From positions 10,505,661 to 10,569,660 of the forward strand of contig OY482859.1 of assembly GCA_960531495.1 (NCBI GenBank): a stretch of DNA of 64,000 bases, written 5' to 3'. Every line of letters begins with the position of its first letter. Position 1 is the stretch's first letter. The DNA comes from Zeus faber. Its lineage: Eukaryota > Chordata > Actinopteri > Zeiformes > Zeidae. The notes beneath the pieces were generated by a model that worked only from the letters and a program-made list of their open reading frames with translations, searched no databases and had not been told where the DNA came from. The translations under genes and the position numbers were made by a program. Shown piece by piece: positions 48,715 to 60,044 of this stretch.

Positions 48715-50054
48715 CTGGAGAGGAAAACACAATTCAAAAATCCAATTCTCTGAGAGTCATCCTCAGGCTCGCTGACCGGGGGGCTCGAATGGACCGCTGC
48801 CTCAAGGGAAGCTTCACACCTGCAACAAGAGATGGACGATGACCCCCCACCAGATCTTCTGGCCCAGATTCCATCTTATGCGTTGCCAGAATTTATCCGG
48901 AACAATCTCCTCAAACAGGTTTCTTTTGCCGATGCCACGCAGGAGTCACCCGGGCACTTTGGGTGGTGGAGAGGAGGAGGAGCCTTGGACTTGTGCAATT
49001 ATTCACAATGCAGCGCCCGTGTATGACATAGGCGCGCGGCTGCAGGACAGCTTCAACCGAAATGTATTTATTTACCTCGACGTGAAAGGTACGAATGAGG
49101 GGACAAATGTGCGTTCGTGCGAAGAGTCTCTCCCCCCGCCCCCCGCTCGGGCAGGCGTGCTCTGCCCACTGCTGACACGACCTTTTCATGAACATATTTC
49201 ATCACCAAAGACAACGCGTGGTGACGGAGAACACCGGGGTCGGGTCCCGACGAAAATAAATAAACAAATGAATAAATAAAAAAACAAGAGGGACACCCCT
49301 TCCCAACTATTTGCATTCACGTTTGAGCTTGGGAACTGGAAGGAGAAACCCCCCCCCTCCCAAAAAAAAAAAAGCAAACCACATCGGTAAGGGAGGAATT
49401 GGGAGATTATGCTGTGAAGTACTCAGTGTTGGGCTGAAAGCCTGGCTTAGTCTCTTATCCCTGAAAGGAGCGAGTACACGCAGAGTGTTGTGAACATGGT
49501 GGAGGTCTTACTGTGCGGCGATGTGGGCCAGTTGTTATCTCCGCCTCACGGCCCTGTTGCATGGTACCCCTCGCTCACAGCGTCGCTGGTTGGGAGGGGG
49601 AGAGAAAAAAAATAAAAAAATAAAAGTTGCCATCTGTGCACACAGATAAGCGACCCTTGCGGTTAATAATCCGATCTTTTCACAGACACGACGCGGCAAA
49701 TCAAACTGGTCATTTGTTTTGTTTTGTCTTGTTTTGGGGGAATTCTTTCAATGCACGCGCAACTCAAGACGTCGAGGTACAAATAACTTGGAACGACGGG
49801 GTTCCTGGCTATCGCGTTTACCAAAAACCACCAAAACACCAACAACATCATTGTTTATTCTGCGGGTCGTGGTGTAGCGTCCGTGACCGAAGCGAGAAAT
49901 AAATAACAATAAAAAAAAAACAAAAAAAAAAAATAAAGTTAAGCGGGTTTTTTGAAAAATGCAATAAATAAAAACTTAAGATCTCAACCCCAAAAAAAAA
50001 AAAAAAAAAATAGAAATAAGAAATAGGTGCAAAGGTCACTGGAATTCGCCTGGA

Positions 50055-50520
50055 CTCACCTTTGCTCCGAGTTCAATTAGATGCGACGAGATATAGGCGC
50101 TGCGCTGCGCTGCGCTGCGCTGCGCTGCGCTGCCTCCCTGGCCCCGGTGCACTCGAGGCGCCGCGCGTCCCTTCCCCTACGAGCGTCTCATCCCCTCGGT
50201 TCGGGCGGAAGATGCGGCGGCGGCGGCGGCGGCGCGGGCGCTTCGCGGGGGGAAGGCGGCGGGGAGCGGCGGCGCGGTGGAGCGGTGCGCGGGGCGGTGC
50301 GTGGAGCGGCGCGCGGGGCGGTGCGTGGAGGATGCTGGGGCCATGACTTCACCGCGGGCGCGGGTCCTCGCATCTCACGCGCGGCGGAGCTGGGGCGCGA
50401 GGCGCGGCCGACGACGCTCGAGCGGCTTCCGATTCGGCGGCTGAGGCGCGCGCACGTGACGCAAGCGCGGCAGAGAGCCTCGCGCTTGGGGGGGGGGGGG
50501 GGGGGCTCCGCTGAGGATCT
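50055..50520 (-). promoter_or_regulatory. CpG island, probable slc16a4 promoter and non-coding first exon
   Basis: The stretch at about 50098-50515 is extremely GC- and CpG-rich, with GCGGCG runs, a GCTGC pentamer repeat and a G-run near 50490. At its lower edge a minus-strand consensus donor (AAAGG|GTGAGT, exon ending at 50060) would join this exon to the minus-strand acceptor before 48714 (TTTTCCTCTCCAG). The start codon lies 11 bases into that next exon. This makes it the likely slc16a4 start region. The link is inferred from splice signals, as no transcript data are available. Confidence 0.5.
50098..50133 (+). repeat. (GCTGC)n pentanucleotide repeat in CpG island
   Basis: About seven GCTGC/GCGCT units at the downstream edge of the probable slc16a4 promoter, within or beside its first exon. 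Their position could affect transcript 5' structure. Confidence 0.9.
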
Positions 50521-50526
50521 CGCCTC

Positions 50527-51140
50527 GTTCCAGTACTACCACCTTCCAGTACTACCACCTTCCAGTACTACCACCTTCCAGTACTACCACCTTCCAGTAC
50601 TACTACCTTCCAGTACTACCACCTTCCAGTACTACTACCTTCCAGTACTACCACCTTCCAGTACTACCACCTTCCAGTACTACTACCTTCCAGTACTACC
50701 ACCTTCCAGTACCACCACCTTCCAGTACCACCACATTCCAGTACTACCACCTTCCAGTACTACTACCTTCCAGTACTACTACCTTCCAGTACTACCACCT
50801 TCCAGTACCACCACCTTCCAGTACCACCACATTCCAGTACTACCACCTTCCAGTACTACTACCTTCCAGTACCACCACCTTCCAGTACTACCACCTTCCA
50901 GTACTACCACCTTCCAGTACTACTACCTTCCAGTACTACCACGTTCCAGTACTACCTCGTTCCAGTACTACCATGTTCCAGTACTACCTCGTTCTAGTAC
51001 TACCACATTCCAGTACTACCTCATTACAGTACTACCACGTTCCAGTACTACCTTGTTCTAGTACTACCTCGTTCCAGTACTACCTCATTCTAGTACTACC
51101 GCATTCCAGTACTACCTCATTCTAGTACTTACCTCATTCT
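50527..51140 (+). repeat. 16-bp minisatellite array A, about 38 copies
   Basis: The unit is TTCCAGTACTACCACC; each carries the palindrome AGTACT. Up to about 50940 copies are very homogeneous, with TACTACC/TACCACC variants. From 50940 to 51140 units read TTCCAGTACTACCTCG or similar and decay. Sixteen is not a multiple of three, and the unit has no stop in any plus-strand frame, so a long open frame (50081-51061) runs through it by composition. It abuts the CpG island at 50.1-50.5 kb. Confidence 0.95.
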
Positions 51141-52005
51141 GTTACATGGTACAAACATATTCTTACCTCATTCTCTTACGTGATACATATTCTTACCTCA
51201 TTCTCTCGTCATTATCATATTGGCTTCTCTTCTTTTTTTCCGTCTTCCAGTGTGAACACATTCTATCTCCTTATTCTTACCTCATAAAGATGTCTCTGCG
51301 TGGGTGCATTGTTATTTGATTGCCCTCTATTGGCGTCAAGCATTTTGAGTTGCAGGTCGTCGATGAAAGGTTCTCTACAAACTGAATGTCTGGCAGTTAC
51401 TCGGCAAAGGAAAGTTATTTCTTGGGCATATATCACACACACAGGAAGCTCTACTTGGTTTAAATAAACCATAAACACGTGAAATAAGAAGGGGGGGGGG
51501 GGGGGGGGGGGTTGCTAAAAACCGAGAAAGACGTTGAGGCGCAATTAAAAACAGGCCGGCCTCCTGTCACTACTCACTTGGGGACGGACGTCTAACCACA
51601 GATAAAAATACACAGATAAAAGGTCAAAGGGCAACGTAGAACGGGCCGATTCGACAAAAGGTCAAAGGGCAACCTCAAAACAGGCTGATTGTGTGAAAAG
51701 CAGGTGCAAATACAGGCTTTCTGGGCACGGACTCCCAGGCAGGTCTGAGATGTTGTGGAGGTTTGTTCACAAAACGTGCGCACGCGGGTGGTGTCTCCAC
51801 CCGCCAGGAAATGCTCAATTCCAAAGCATTTCAATTCCAAATACAGGGAACGTTCAAGGGGGGGAAAAAAAAAAAATAGTGGATGGATGACTGCTGCTTA
51901 ACCCCCACTGGGGTTAAGGTTGATCATGGCTGGTCATACTTGAAAGGTTTTCCACAGTACTGTAGACATGAATACAGCATGGGTGGTACAGTATATTGAA
52001 AGGAA

Positions 52006-52040
<35 letters not shown>

Positions 52041-52079
52041 AAATAAGACCATTCAAATGATGTTTGTCGCAGTTTTTAA

Positions 52080-52085
52080 TTTATT
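52080..52085 (-). terminator. lamtor5 polyadenylation signal (AATAAA on minus strand)
   Basis: The minus strand reads CAAAATAAATTAAAAAC, 252 bases past the lamtor5 stop codon. It is the first canonical signal after the stop, and a T-run on the minus strand follows at 52038-52007. Confidence 0.6.
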
Positions 52086-52336
52086 TTGAAATCACACCAG
52101 TACCATGTCTGACCGCACAGTTCTAGAATCACAAATGATCGAAAAGACAAGACGGCGATGATCTTCACTCTAAAATATATGTCCATGAAAACTTCATAAC
52201 ATTGGGGGGGGGGGGGGCAAAAAAAAAAACAACAACATTAAATTATAAAAGCCCATTGAGTATTTGTGTCAACGTGTACAAATGTGCATAAGTTACTGTA
52301 CGAGAATACTCTGAGTGGTCTCTCCGTGGGGTTCCT

Positions 52337-53880
52337 TTACGAGGCTATCTTGTGAACCGCCACCGTGATGGTTCCATGTGTCCTCACCAGAATGTTCCTG
52401 TAAAAATGTAAAGAGTCATGTCACTGCAATTATATATATATATTAAAAAAAAAACCATATATATATATATGTACACAAATACACACAACTGAGAAAGATA
52501 CACCCAAACCGTCAATCAAAATGCTGGACATTTCAACAGCTGACCTTCACTGATCTGCGAGAGCTTTTTGGTAAACTTGGGGAACTCTACTCATCACCCC
52601 AGCTTAAAATGCCACGACGTCACATATTTCCCGTCTCGTGATCGTGTGATCCTCCCAACGCTTAGGCGCATGCCAGGCAACCAAGCAAAACTAAAAAATA
52701 ATAAAGCCCAAGAAAAAAGAAAGAAACCTAGACTTAAACCGGCACGTGGGCTCACTCTTTCTCCACGTCGGTGTGAAGCTGAAGGACTGGGAAACGCTCG
52801 TAATAGTTGTAGGGAGACGAGGCGTTGGCGGCAGGGGGCCGTGATAGTTCGCAGCATCCACAAGGTGGCAGCGCAGCAAAGCAGATTTTTGAGCGTTTTG
52901 ACCAGCACACCGCTTTGGAATGAGGTAGTACTGGAATGTGGTAGTACTAGAACCAGGTAGTACTGGCATGAGGTAGTACTGGAATGTGGTAGTAGTAGAA
53001 CCAGGTAGTACTGGAATGAGGTAGTACTGGAATGTGGTAGTACCATAATGAGGTAGTATTGGAATGAAGTAGCACTGGAATATTGTAGTACTAGAATGAG
53101 GTAGTACTGGAATGAGGTAGTACTGGAATGGGGTAGTACTGGAATGGGGTAATACTGGAATGAGGTAGTATTGGAATGAGGTAGTATTGGAATGAGGTAG
53201 CACTGGAATGTGGTAATACTGGAATGAGGCAGTACTGGAATGAGGTAGCATTGGAATGTGGTAGTACTAGAATGAGGTAGTACTAGATTGAAGTAGCACT
53301 GGAATGTGGTCGTACTGGAACGAGGTAGTACTGGAATGTGGTTGTACTGGAACAAGGTAGTACTGGAACGAGGTAGTACTGGAATGTGGTAGTACTAGAA
53401 CATGGTAGTACTGGAATGAGGTAGTACTGAAATGTGGTAGCACTGGAATGAGGTAGTACTGGAATGTGGAAGTACTGGAACGAGGTAGTACTGGAATGTG
53501 GTAGTACTAGAATGAGGTTGTACTTGAATGAGGTAGCACTGGGATGTGGAAGTACTAGAATGAGGTAGTACTGGAATAAGGTAGTACTTGAATGAGTTAG
53601 TACTTGAATGAGTCAGTACTGGAATGTGGTAGTACAAGAATGAGGTAGTACTGGAATGAGGTCGTACTTGAATGAGTTAATAGTGGAATGTGGTAGTACT
53701 AGAACGAGGTAGTACTTTTTTAACAACAAAACCAAACGGTTTAAATACAAGGGATCAATCGGCACAATTTGGGGGAAAATCCCATTGGCGCCCCGCCAGT
53801 GGTATTTTCGCGTCGCCGCATCTCAAAGGAGGGATCAAACAGTCACGCACACTCTGGTTTCATCTCAAGCTAAAAAATTA

Positions 53881-53933
<53 letters not shown>

Positions 53934-56598
53934 TAACACCAGCGCTGTGGCAAAAAAAAAAAACCAACAAAAAAAAACAAAACCCTTTGTTTCCAGATCA
54001 AGAAGGGTCGTGAGGGCAGGGGAGCCGCCGGGGGGCTTTTGTTCCACACAGGCGGCAAGTGTGTCGGCAGCAAACTACAACACACATGATCTGATGTTAA
54101 ATCCCTTGTGCTACAAATCAGGGGGCGACACACAGAAAGCTCGGTCGAGCCACACACGCCCGGCACCGCGCCGAAGGAGAGTTCCTCGGAAACCTTCAGG
54201 AGTCTCTATGAACCAGCTCCAAATGTCTTTTTTTTTTTTTTTTTGGGGGGGGGGGGCTACCAAGCCGCGACAACCACCAACCACCAAGCTGCCAGCGGGA
54301 GTATTCCACTGAGGTTATCGAGTGGGCACCTTCTTTCACCGATGTTTCATTGGATTAGACCCACTTCACCTCCGGAAGGTTAACAGAGAGTTGTGGTCGT
54401 CCCAGAATCCCCCCCATCGCTACAGGCGCTAATGCAGACATGCCCAGCGGCTACCCTCGATCCCCAATATAGGTTTACAAACAGAATTGGGGTAAAACCC
54501 TAAACTTATTATATTGATTCAATTCTAGTGTCTCAACCAGTTAAGTGCGTGTACCATGTAGCGAACTGCCTTGCAGCCACCCAGGCTCCAATCCGTCCAG
54601 TGGTCACTTTCTGCCCGTATCTCACTCTACCTCAATATTTCCCATCCCTCTCCACTGAGCTCTGCAATAAAGGCAAAAATAGACCAAAAAATAATTACAA
54701 GGAATCCACTTGTAGGTGAATTACCTTTTTTTTTTTTTTTTTTTTTCCCCCTCTCTCTCTAGATCTCGGCTTTGTGTTTTGTTAAGACGTTCGCTTCGAA
54801 CCTTTATGGAACATTAAGAGGATGACAGTGAACCAAGGATAGAAAGACGGCGGTCCAACCCTCCTCGAGCTGACCGCCACCGTCTGGCGCTCGCCCTCAC
54901 CCTGTGTCAGACTCCAGGCACACGGTGGGCGTGTCCGTGGGGTCTCTTGTGAGCGCCGCCGCTTGTTTGGCCAGCACCGACACCACACCGCCGTGTTCGT
55001 CTGCCAAGGAGCCACGACCTATTCAACGCGTAATAAAGAATACAATTATTACTTGACATCAATGGTACTTGGAATATACTTCATAATAATGTAATAATCA
55101 ATGTTGTGGTGCTATAAACACTCGCGATTAGTAAACAGACTTTTCTCTAATTGATTGGTTGGAAAATAATGAAAAGGAGAATTATATTACTTTACATTTT
55201 TCCCCAGAGGGCACTGTTCTTTTTTTGGGAATGTTCGTTCACATCAAAAGTTTACCGACCAAAGCTAGCAACGCCAAATTCACTGTGGCTGCATTTTACT
55301 TCTTGTGCATGCTGATCAGTGAGTTTTTGCTGCAAAAGACAGACCCCACCAGCAACAATGGAAATACCATATAGAGAAGCACATAATGTATAATGTGAAT
55401 ACATTGAACGGCAGTTTATTAAAAACATCAGCTAAATCAGTATCGGATAGTTATCAAAAATGGCTTTATAATCTCAGAGATTACCACTTAAACCATGCAA
55501 AGTTGAAAAGTATCCCTCCATAACATTGGCGACACACTTTTTGGAAAAGACCCTACATTTTCAACTCAAGAATGTCAAAGTCAGATACTAAGCCAAAAAT
55601 AGAGTTGCAGGCAGCAACAGACGGGGTCCGGGTTAGTCGCAGCAATTGCACTTATGTAAAAAAAAAAACAAAAAAAAAAAAAAGAAATAAAGTACAACTA
55701 CAGACAACTACACAACGTAAACTGGAAACCCCCCACTTACCACAAATAACATGTTAACTTACTTAAACTCTTGCAAACATTTCACAGCTTCACTTTGCTT
55801 TTTTTTTTTTTTTTTAGTTGGAATGTCACCAAAATCCAAATAAATGTGAAATGATATTCATTCGTGTTTTAATAATCTATACTGAGATAAGCCTGCACTG
55901 TCTCATCTCAATCTCATCTCTCTGCTGCGCTCAGTTTGCGCTTGACAGGCGATCCGCCAATCAAGGGCGGCCGTGACTGGAATCTCGATCATGACGCCAC
56001 ACTGTACGCTCACCCCCGAGACCACATGCAGCGGCAATGTGGTCGGAAGTCAGTGATTCCCAGCGGGAGATGTCGACGAGGAGCAAAGTGACGCAATCTC
56101 GGGAGACTAGACGATGGGAGAAAGTTGAACGGATTTAAACTTTATGCTCATAAGCTGTGACGCAAAACAGCGATAATGCATTTCCACTGGTCCGACGGCT
56201 AAAATAAAAAAAGATGAACGATCCCCTGACTTTGGTCCCTACCAAACTTATGTTTCCCATGATGGAGGAGAAGCTTATCGTTGCGGTAGCTGGTTTGCCC
56301 GTGCATTACGACTTGCGAAGAGACGTAATTAAAAAAAAAAAAACAACGCGTGGAAGAAGTTTCGGACGGTAGTTGGGATCCCTGCCGAGGTTTATTACAT
56401 GATGCCCTGAAGTTAAAATGTGAAAGTCCAAGTTGGATCTCTGTTGAAGTTCTCGTGGAGTGTCCCTGTACTTCCATATCGTTTGATTAAAAACACTTTC
56501 CATGAACAGTATGATGTCATAATATAGCACGCATCATATAGTCAGAATACATGGGAATATCTTTTGTGACGCTAATCTGGTATAAAATGTAAAAAAGT

Positions 56599-56667
<69 letters not shown>

Positions 56668-56670
56668 TAT

Positions 56671-56704
<34 letters not shown>

Positions 56705-58060
56705 GAGTGGGTCATGTTGCATATGCATTATATGGTATATGACATTTTATTAACAAATATAATTGTAAAAAATAACCGTGTCACTTAAAATTTAACATAT
56801 TTACAGACAACATCTAAATAAATGAATGCAGCTATGTGCACATGAAGCGATGAGTTGAACAGGAATACCTACAAGCGACGGCAATCGCCTCCGGCGTGAG
56901 CTAGAAGCGACAGCTCTTTGGCGATGAGTTGAACAGGAATACCTACAAGCGACGGCGATCGCCTCTGGTGTGAGCTAGAAGTGACGGCTCTTTGGCGATT
57001 GAGCGTACAGAAGCGATCGCTTCTGGTGTGAGCCTACGGATACTCTGGTCTCAACATGGCGGCGATCGTTGTGCGGCGCTACAAACACACCAACACACCA
57101 GTAGAGTCTAGAGCGCTGCGCTCCATGCAAAAGCCCCCCGAGCCATACCCTGCACATATACGGGTACCGCTCACTTAACGACCGAGTTCCGTTCCCACGC
57201 CTGGAGACAATACTCACCGACTACGGGAACGAGACCGAGACTTGAGAACGGCGATGAGATGAGATGCTTGACGCCGAGACGCCGCGCTGCCTTGCCACGA
57301 CCAAAGTTCTGGTACGGCGTACAATACCGACTGATCGGAGAGCTGGTCGCAAGTCCGCGCGGCCGTTGAACCGGTAGGTCGTTAAGTGAGGGGTGCCTGT
57401 ATGCCATGTTGGACGACGACGTCACAAAGCCCTCTGCCCCACCACCCCTTGTCCCTTCGCTCCGCTGTCTTTTCACTCACTCCTCCTACAGATATAGTAC
57501 GATGTGGATCACACTTGGACCACGGCATGTGTGGACTGCCCCAAATGCAAATCTTATTCATTTGTGTCCGCGGGTTCGACGGTTTCTGAGCGCCGGCACT
57601 CTGGCCGGCGATAATGGCTAGAAGAAGAAGAGACGGAACAAAAACAACTCGGGTCCCCACCCCTCCAGGGCGGACACCAACAACAGGATGGAAAATCTGT
57701 CCCTGAACCTGAAGATGCCGTTTCTAAATCAGGCGGCTAAGAAACCGTTAAAAAGCATACGGACGGCCTGTCCTTCTACGCACCTACGTGGACTTTTGGG
57801 TGAAACCATTTCAAATTAAACATTTTATTTCAAATAAAATAACTTTTTTTTTTTTTTCAATAAAGACGTGTTTTCTCACAGCCCAGGTTGTGTCCTTGCT
57901 GGTCCGTAACGAGCACACCCACAACCGCTGGGTTCTTCATACTGTCAGAAAACAAGAGAGAGCGTTTTAAAGGTCAGTTATTAAAGACGGAGGGTGAATC
58001 CACGCGTTGTTCGATAATTACTTACGTTTCATCCAGATGCTGTTCGAGCGTCGCCTCCAT
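52337..58060 (-). CDS. lamtor5: LAMTOR5 (Ragulator subunit p10/HBXIP), 4 exons
   Basis: Exons in transcript order are 58060-58026, 57941-57880, 55018-54901 and 52397-52337, all with GT/AG sites and consistent phase. They give 91 residues, the same length as human LAMTOR5. The protein begins [20 protein letters not shown], with [20 protein letters not shown] in the middle and [10 protein letters not shown] at the end. It has the roadblock/longin-like fold. Known role: with LAMTOR1-4 it forms Ragulator on the late endosome/lysosome surface, which anchors Rag GTPases for amino-acid activation of mTORC1. No exon 1-2 internal ambiguity was found. Intron 3 (52398-54900) is unusual in containing minisatellite array B, and intron 2 carries a MITE and tandem repeats. 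It was too fragmented to appear as an open frame. Confidence 0.95.
52917..53716 (-). repeat. 16-bp minisatellite array B, about 50 copies, inverted relative to array A
   Basis: The plus strand repeats GGAATGAGGTAGTACT. The reverse complement, AGTACTACCTCATTCC, is the array A unit with a TCATT/ACATT variant. It lies within lamtor5 intron 3. Copies are more diverged than the proximal half of array A and resemble its distal half. Open minus-strand frames (for example 52594-53355) are a product of the stop-free unit. Confidence 0.95.
53880..53931 (+). repeat. (AAT)n microsatellite in lamtor5 intron 3
   Basis: About 17 AAT units end in GATAAC. It lies 165 bases beyond the end of array B. Confidence 0.95.
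56612..56704 (+). repeat. (AT)n followed by (GATA)n microsatellite
   Basis: An uninterrupted (AT)n run from about 56612 to 56662 is followed by GATA units from 56672 to 56704, in lamtor5 intron 2. Confidence 0.95.
56847..57040 (+). repeat. 74-bp tandem repeat, two full copies and a diverged third
   Basis: Copies start at 56847, 56921 and 56995. The unit begins GCGATGAGTTGAACAGGAAT and contains GATCGCCTC(T/C)GG(T/C)GTGAGC. The third copy diverges after GCGATTGAGCG. It sits in lamtor5 intron 2, 120 bases from the MITE at 57161. It is probably derived from a transposable element. Confidence 0.8.
57161..57399. mobile_element. Tc1/mariner-like MITE (239 bp) with TA target duplication, lamtor5 intron 2
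   Basis: The left end CGGGTACCGCTCACTTAACG and the reverse complement of the right end, CAGGCACCCCTCACTTAACG, are terminal inverted repeats of about 25 bases with few mismatches. TA flanks both sides (57159-57160 and 57400-57401), the hallmark of Tc1/mariner-type insertion. The interior has no transposase. A related copy lies at about 40448-40532. Confidence 0.75.
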
Positions 58061-58200
58061 GATCACTCGACGCCAACAACTGTAAACAAACTTTGGTGCC
58101 GTGTTTACTTCCGGGTTCTCTCCCTCAGTCAGCTGACTGTCACGTGCGCTACGAGTGCACGCGAGGGTCAGACTCGCGCGTCTGGTTACGCGATTGTAAC
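58061..58200 (-). promoter_or_regulatory. lamtor5 promoter region with ETS-like site
   Basis: The sequence just upstream of the lamtor5 ATG is CpG-containing. It carries ACTTCCGGG at 58107-58115, a good ETS-family (GABPA-like) core, and a GTCACGTGCG E-box at about 58139-58148. No TATA box is visible. These motifs are typical of housekeeping promoters; binding is inferred. Confidence 0.45.
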
Positions 58201-59286
58201 CGAATAGTTATGTTCGTAACAAAAATGGGCTTGATGATGATTGTTGTAAATCTAATGCAGCATTGCAACTTAAAACACTTGCCTGGTGTGACATTTAATG
58301 ACTATGACACACACATCATATATTCCTTTCCCTCAGGCATGAAGATGTCGAGGATATTGAAGGCTCTCGTGCTCTCTGTCGCCTATTATCAATAGAGATC
58401 TATCAGTACACAATACACTTCCTGTCTATGAGAGATCCAAAGCCTGTGAAACCTTAAAACAATCGTAACATTCAAACCCCGGTGGCTAATGGAAGTGTCA
58501 ATAATTTCCTAGCAGCATATGACATATTTGTTTAACATACATATTCAGCGTTTATGCACTGCTTCTACGTGGCTGCATCCCTATGCACTCACACAAAGCC
58601 ATGTCAATGTGATTTTCATAATATGAATGATTCTCAGCTTGAGTATGCATCTAACGGACAGAAAAATATACTTAGAATCTCGTATCTCTTATCAAAATAA
58701 AACAGATGAGGCTGTTTAATAAACCAACATTAATGTAGTATTTTTTTTTCCTCGGTGCATTTGCTGTCTTATTAAATCCATAACAGATTAATAATGTAAT
58801 CATTTCACTATATATATATAGTTTTTATTAGCAACTGCTCCTACTCCAGAGTCTGGAGAAAGAAAACACACAAAAATATCACTACCACACCTCACTGGCC
58901 TCATGATTCAGTTTATTGGCATATTTTGTTTATGTAGATGTCTATAGACAGATTTAGAGGATATAGAGGGTTTCTGTCGACCGACCCGGCGGCGTGGCCT
59001 CGGTGCTGCTGCTGACCGGACAGAAAAGCAGGGATGTAGCGATGGCATCCGAGGAATCCATCACCTGCAAGCGTCTCACCGCCTAACCGATGGGATTTGC
59101 CCTGCCCCCCTCTTTCAATTCTTCTCTTTTTCGCTCCCGTCCTGTCTTCTCTCACGCCTAACACTGTAAATCAGGACCTTGCTGCTCTAAGTCGCCCACA
59201 CTCCATGATTCGTCAAGCTAGGATCAAGGGCTACTCACAAAATGGAGACACACAGACACACATGCGCGCGCATGCACACATGCACG

Positions 59287-59369
<83 letters not shown>

Positions 59370-60040
59370 TCTCCAATCAAAAGCAAAAGGGGGATTCAAA
59401 TATGTTGCACTACTGAAATCTACATTATAACGTATGAAACTACAGTTACACTATTGAATATATTCCTCCATATCTAGTCCTAAAACAGACACATCAAAAC
59501 AATACGCAAAATGGGTTCTTAAACAATCACAGGTTCAAGTCCTGATCTTTCCAACAAAAGTGCGCTGTGGTGTCGGGGGGTGGTATGGTTTGAGCAGCCA
59601 CATTGGTTCTGGTCCTAATTATGCCCTGTACACAATACACAACTTGCAGCATCGTCAGATCGCTGTACTGTTCACAGCACACAACGTTCTGTCTTGTGAT
59701 AGGAAATCTTGCGGTCTTGTGGCTTTCACACTACATGACTCATCGGTGACAGGGGGTCATACATTACAAGATCTTTCACCGGGAGGAACCTCCGACGAGT
59801 CTGTCGGGTCTCCGAACTACGTTTTGTCACCAAAACACGACGTGAGAATTGACACCCGAAATGAAGCGATACCGTGCACAGGATAGGATTTTTTGTTTTT
59901 ATTATATTCTTGATCACTGTAAAAAAAAAACACAAATAAAAACATAATTTAAATAAGAAGCATATCAAAGAAGAAGAGAGAAGAAAGGTATAATTGGTAT
60001 GCTGTGTTTCCCTGGCTGCTGCTCCGTGCACTCCCGTCCC
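58201..60040. other. lamtor5-prok1 divergent intergenic DNA, part 1
   Basis: AT-rich DNA without a recognisable gene. It contains a (CA)n microsatellite at 59290-59363. The block at about 59690-59880 is CpG-containing with transposon-like composition but no terminal repeats that I could pair. An unassigned GC-richer block lies at 58975-59130. Confidence 0.5.
59290..59363 (+). repeat. (CA)n microsatellite
   Basis: About 37 perfect CA units, preceded by CATGCGCGCGCATGCACACA, a mixed alternating purine-pyrimidine tract. Confidence 0.97.
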
Positions 60041-60044
60041 TCAG

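Noticed and set aside
50081..51061. A 326-residue plus-strand open frame
   Set aside because: It runs from CpG-island DNA into the 16-bp minisatellite, whose unit lacks stops; treated as non-coding and discussed as a finding only.
50527..51140. CRISPR-like regular repeat
   Set aside because: The 16-bp units are head-to-tail with no spacers, in a vertebrate genome; it is a minisatellite.
52594..53355. A 253-residue minus-strand open frame
   Set aside because: It is array B plus intron DNA of lamtor5; it has no splice or start evidence.
54782..55015. A separate 77-residue minus-strand gene
   Set aside because: It is an out-of-frame reading of lamtor5 exon 3; the correct frame gives [20 protein letters not shown].
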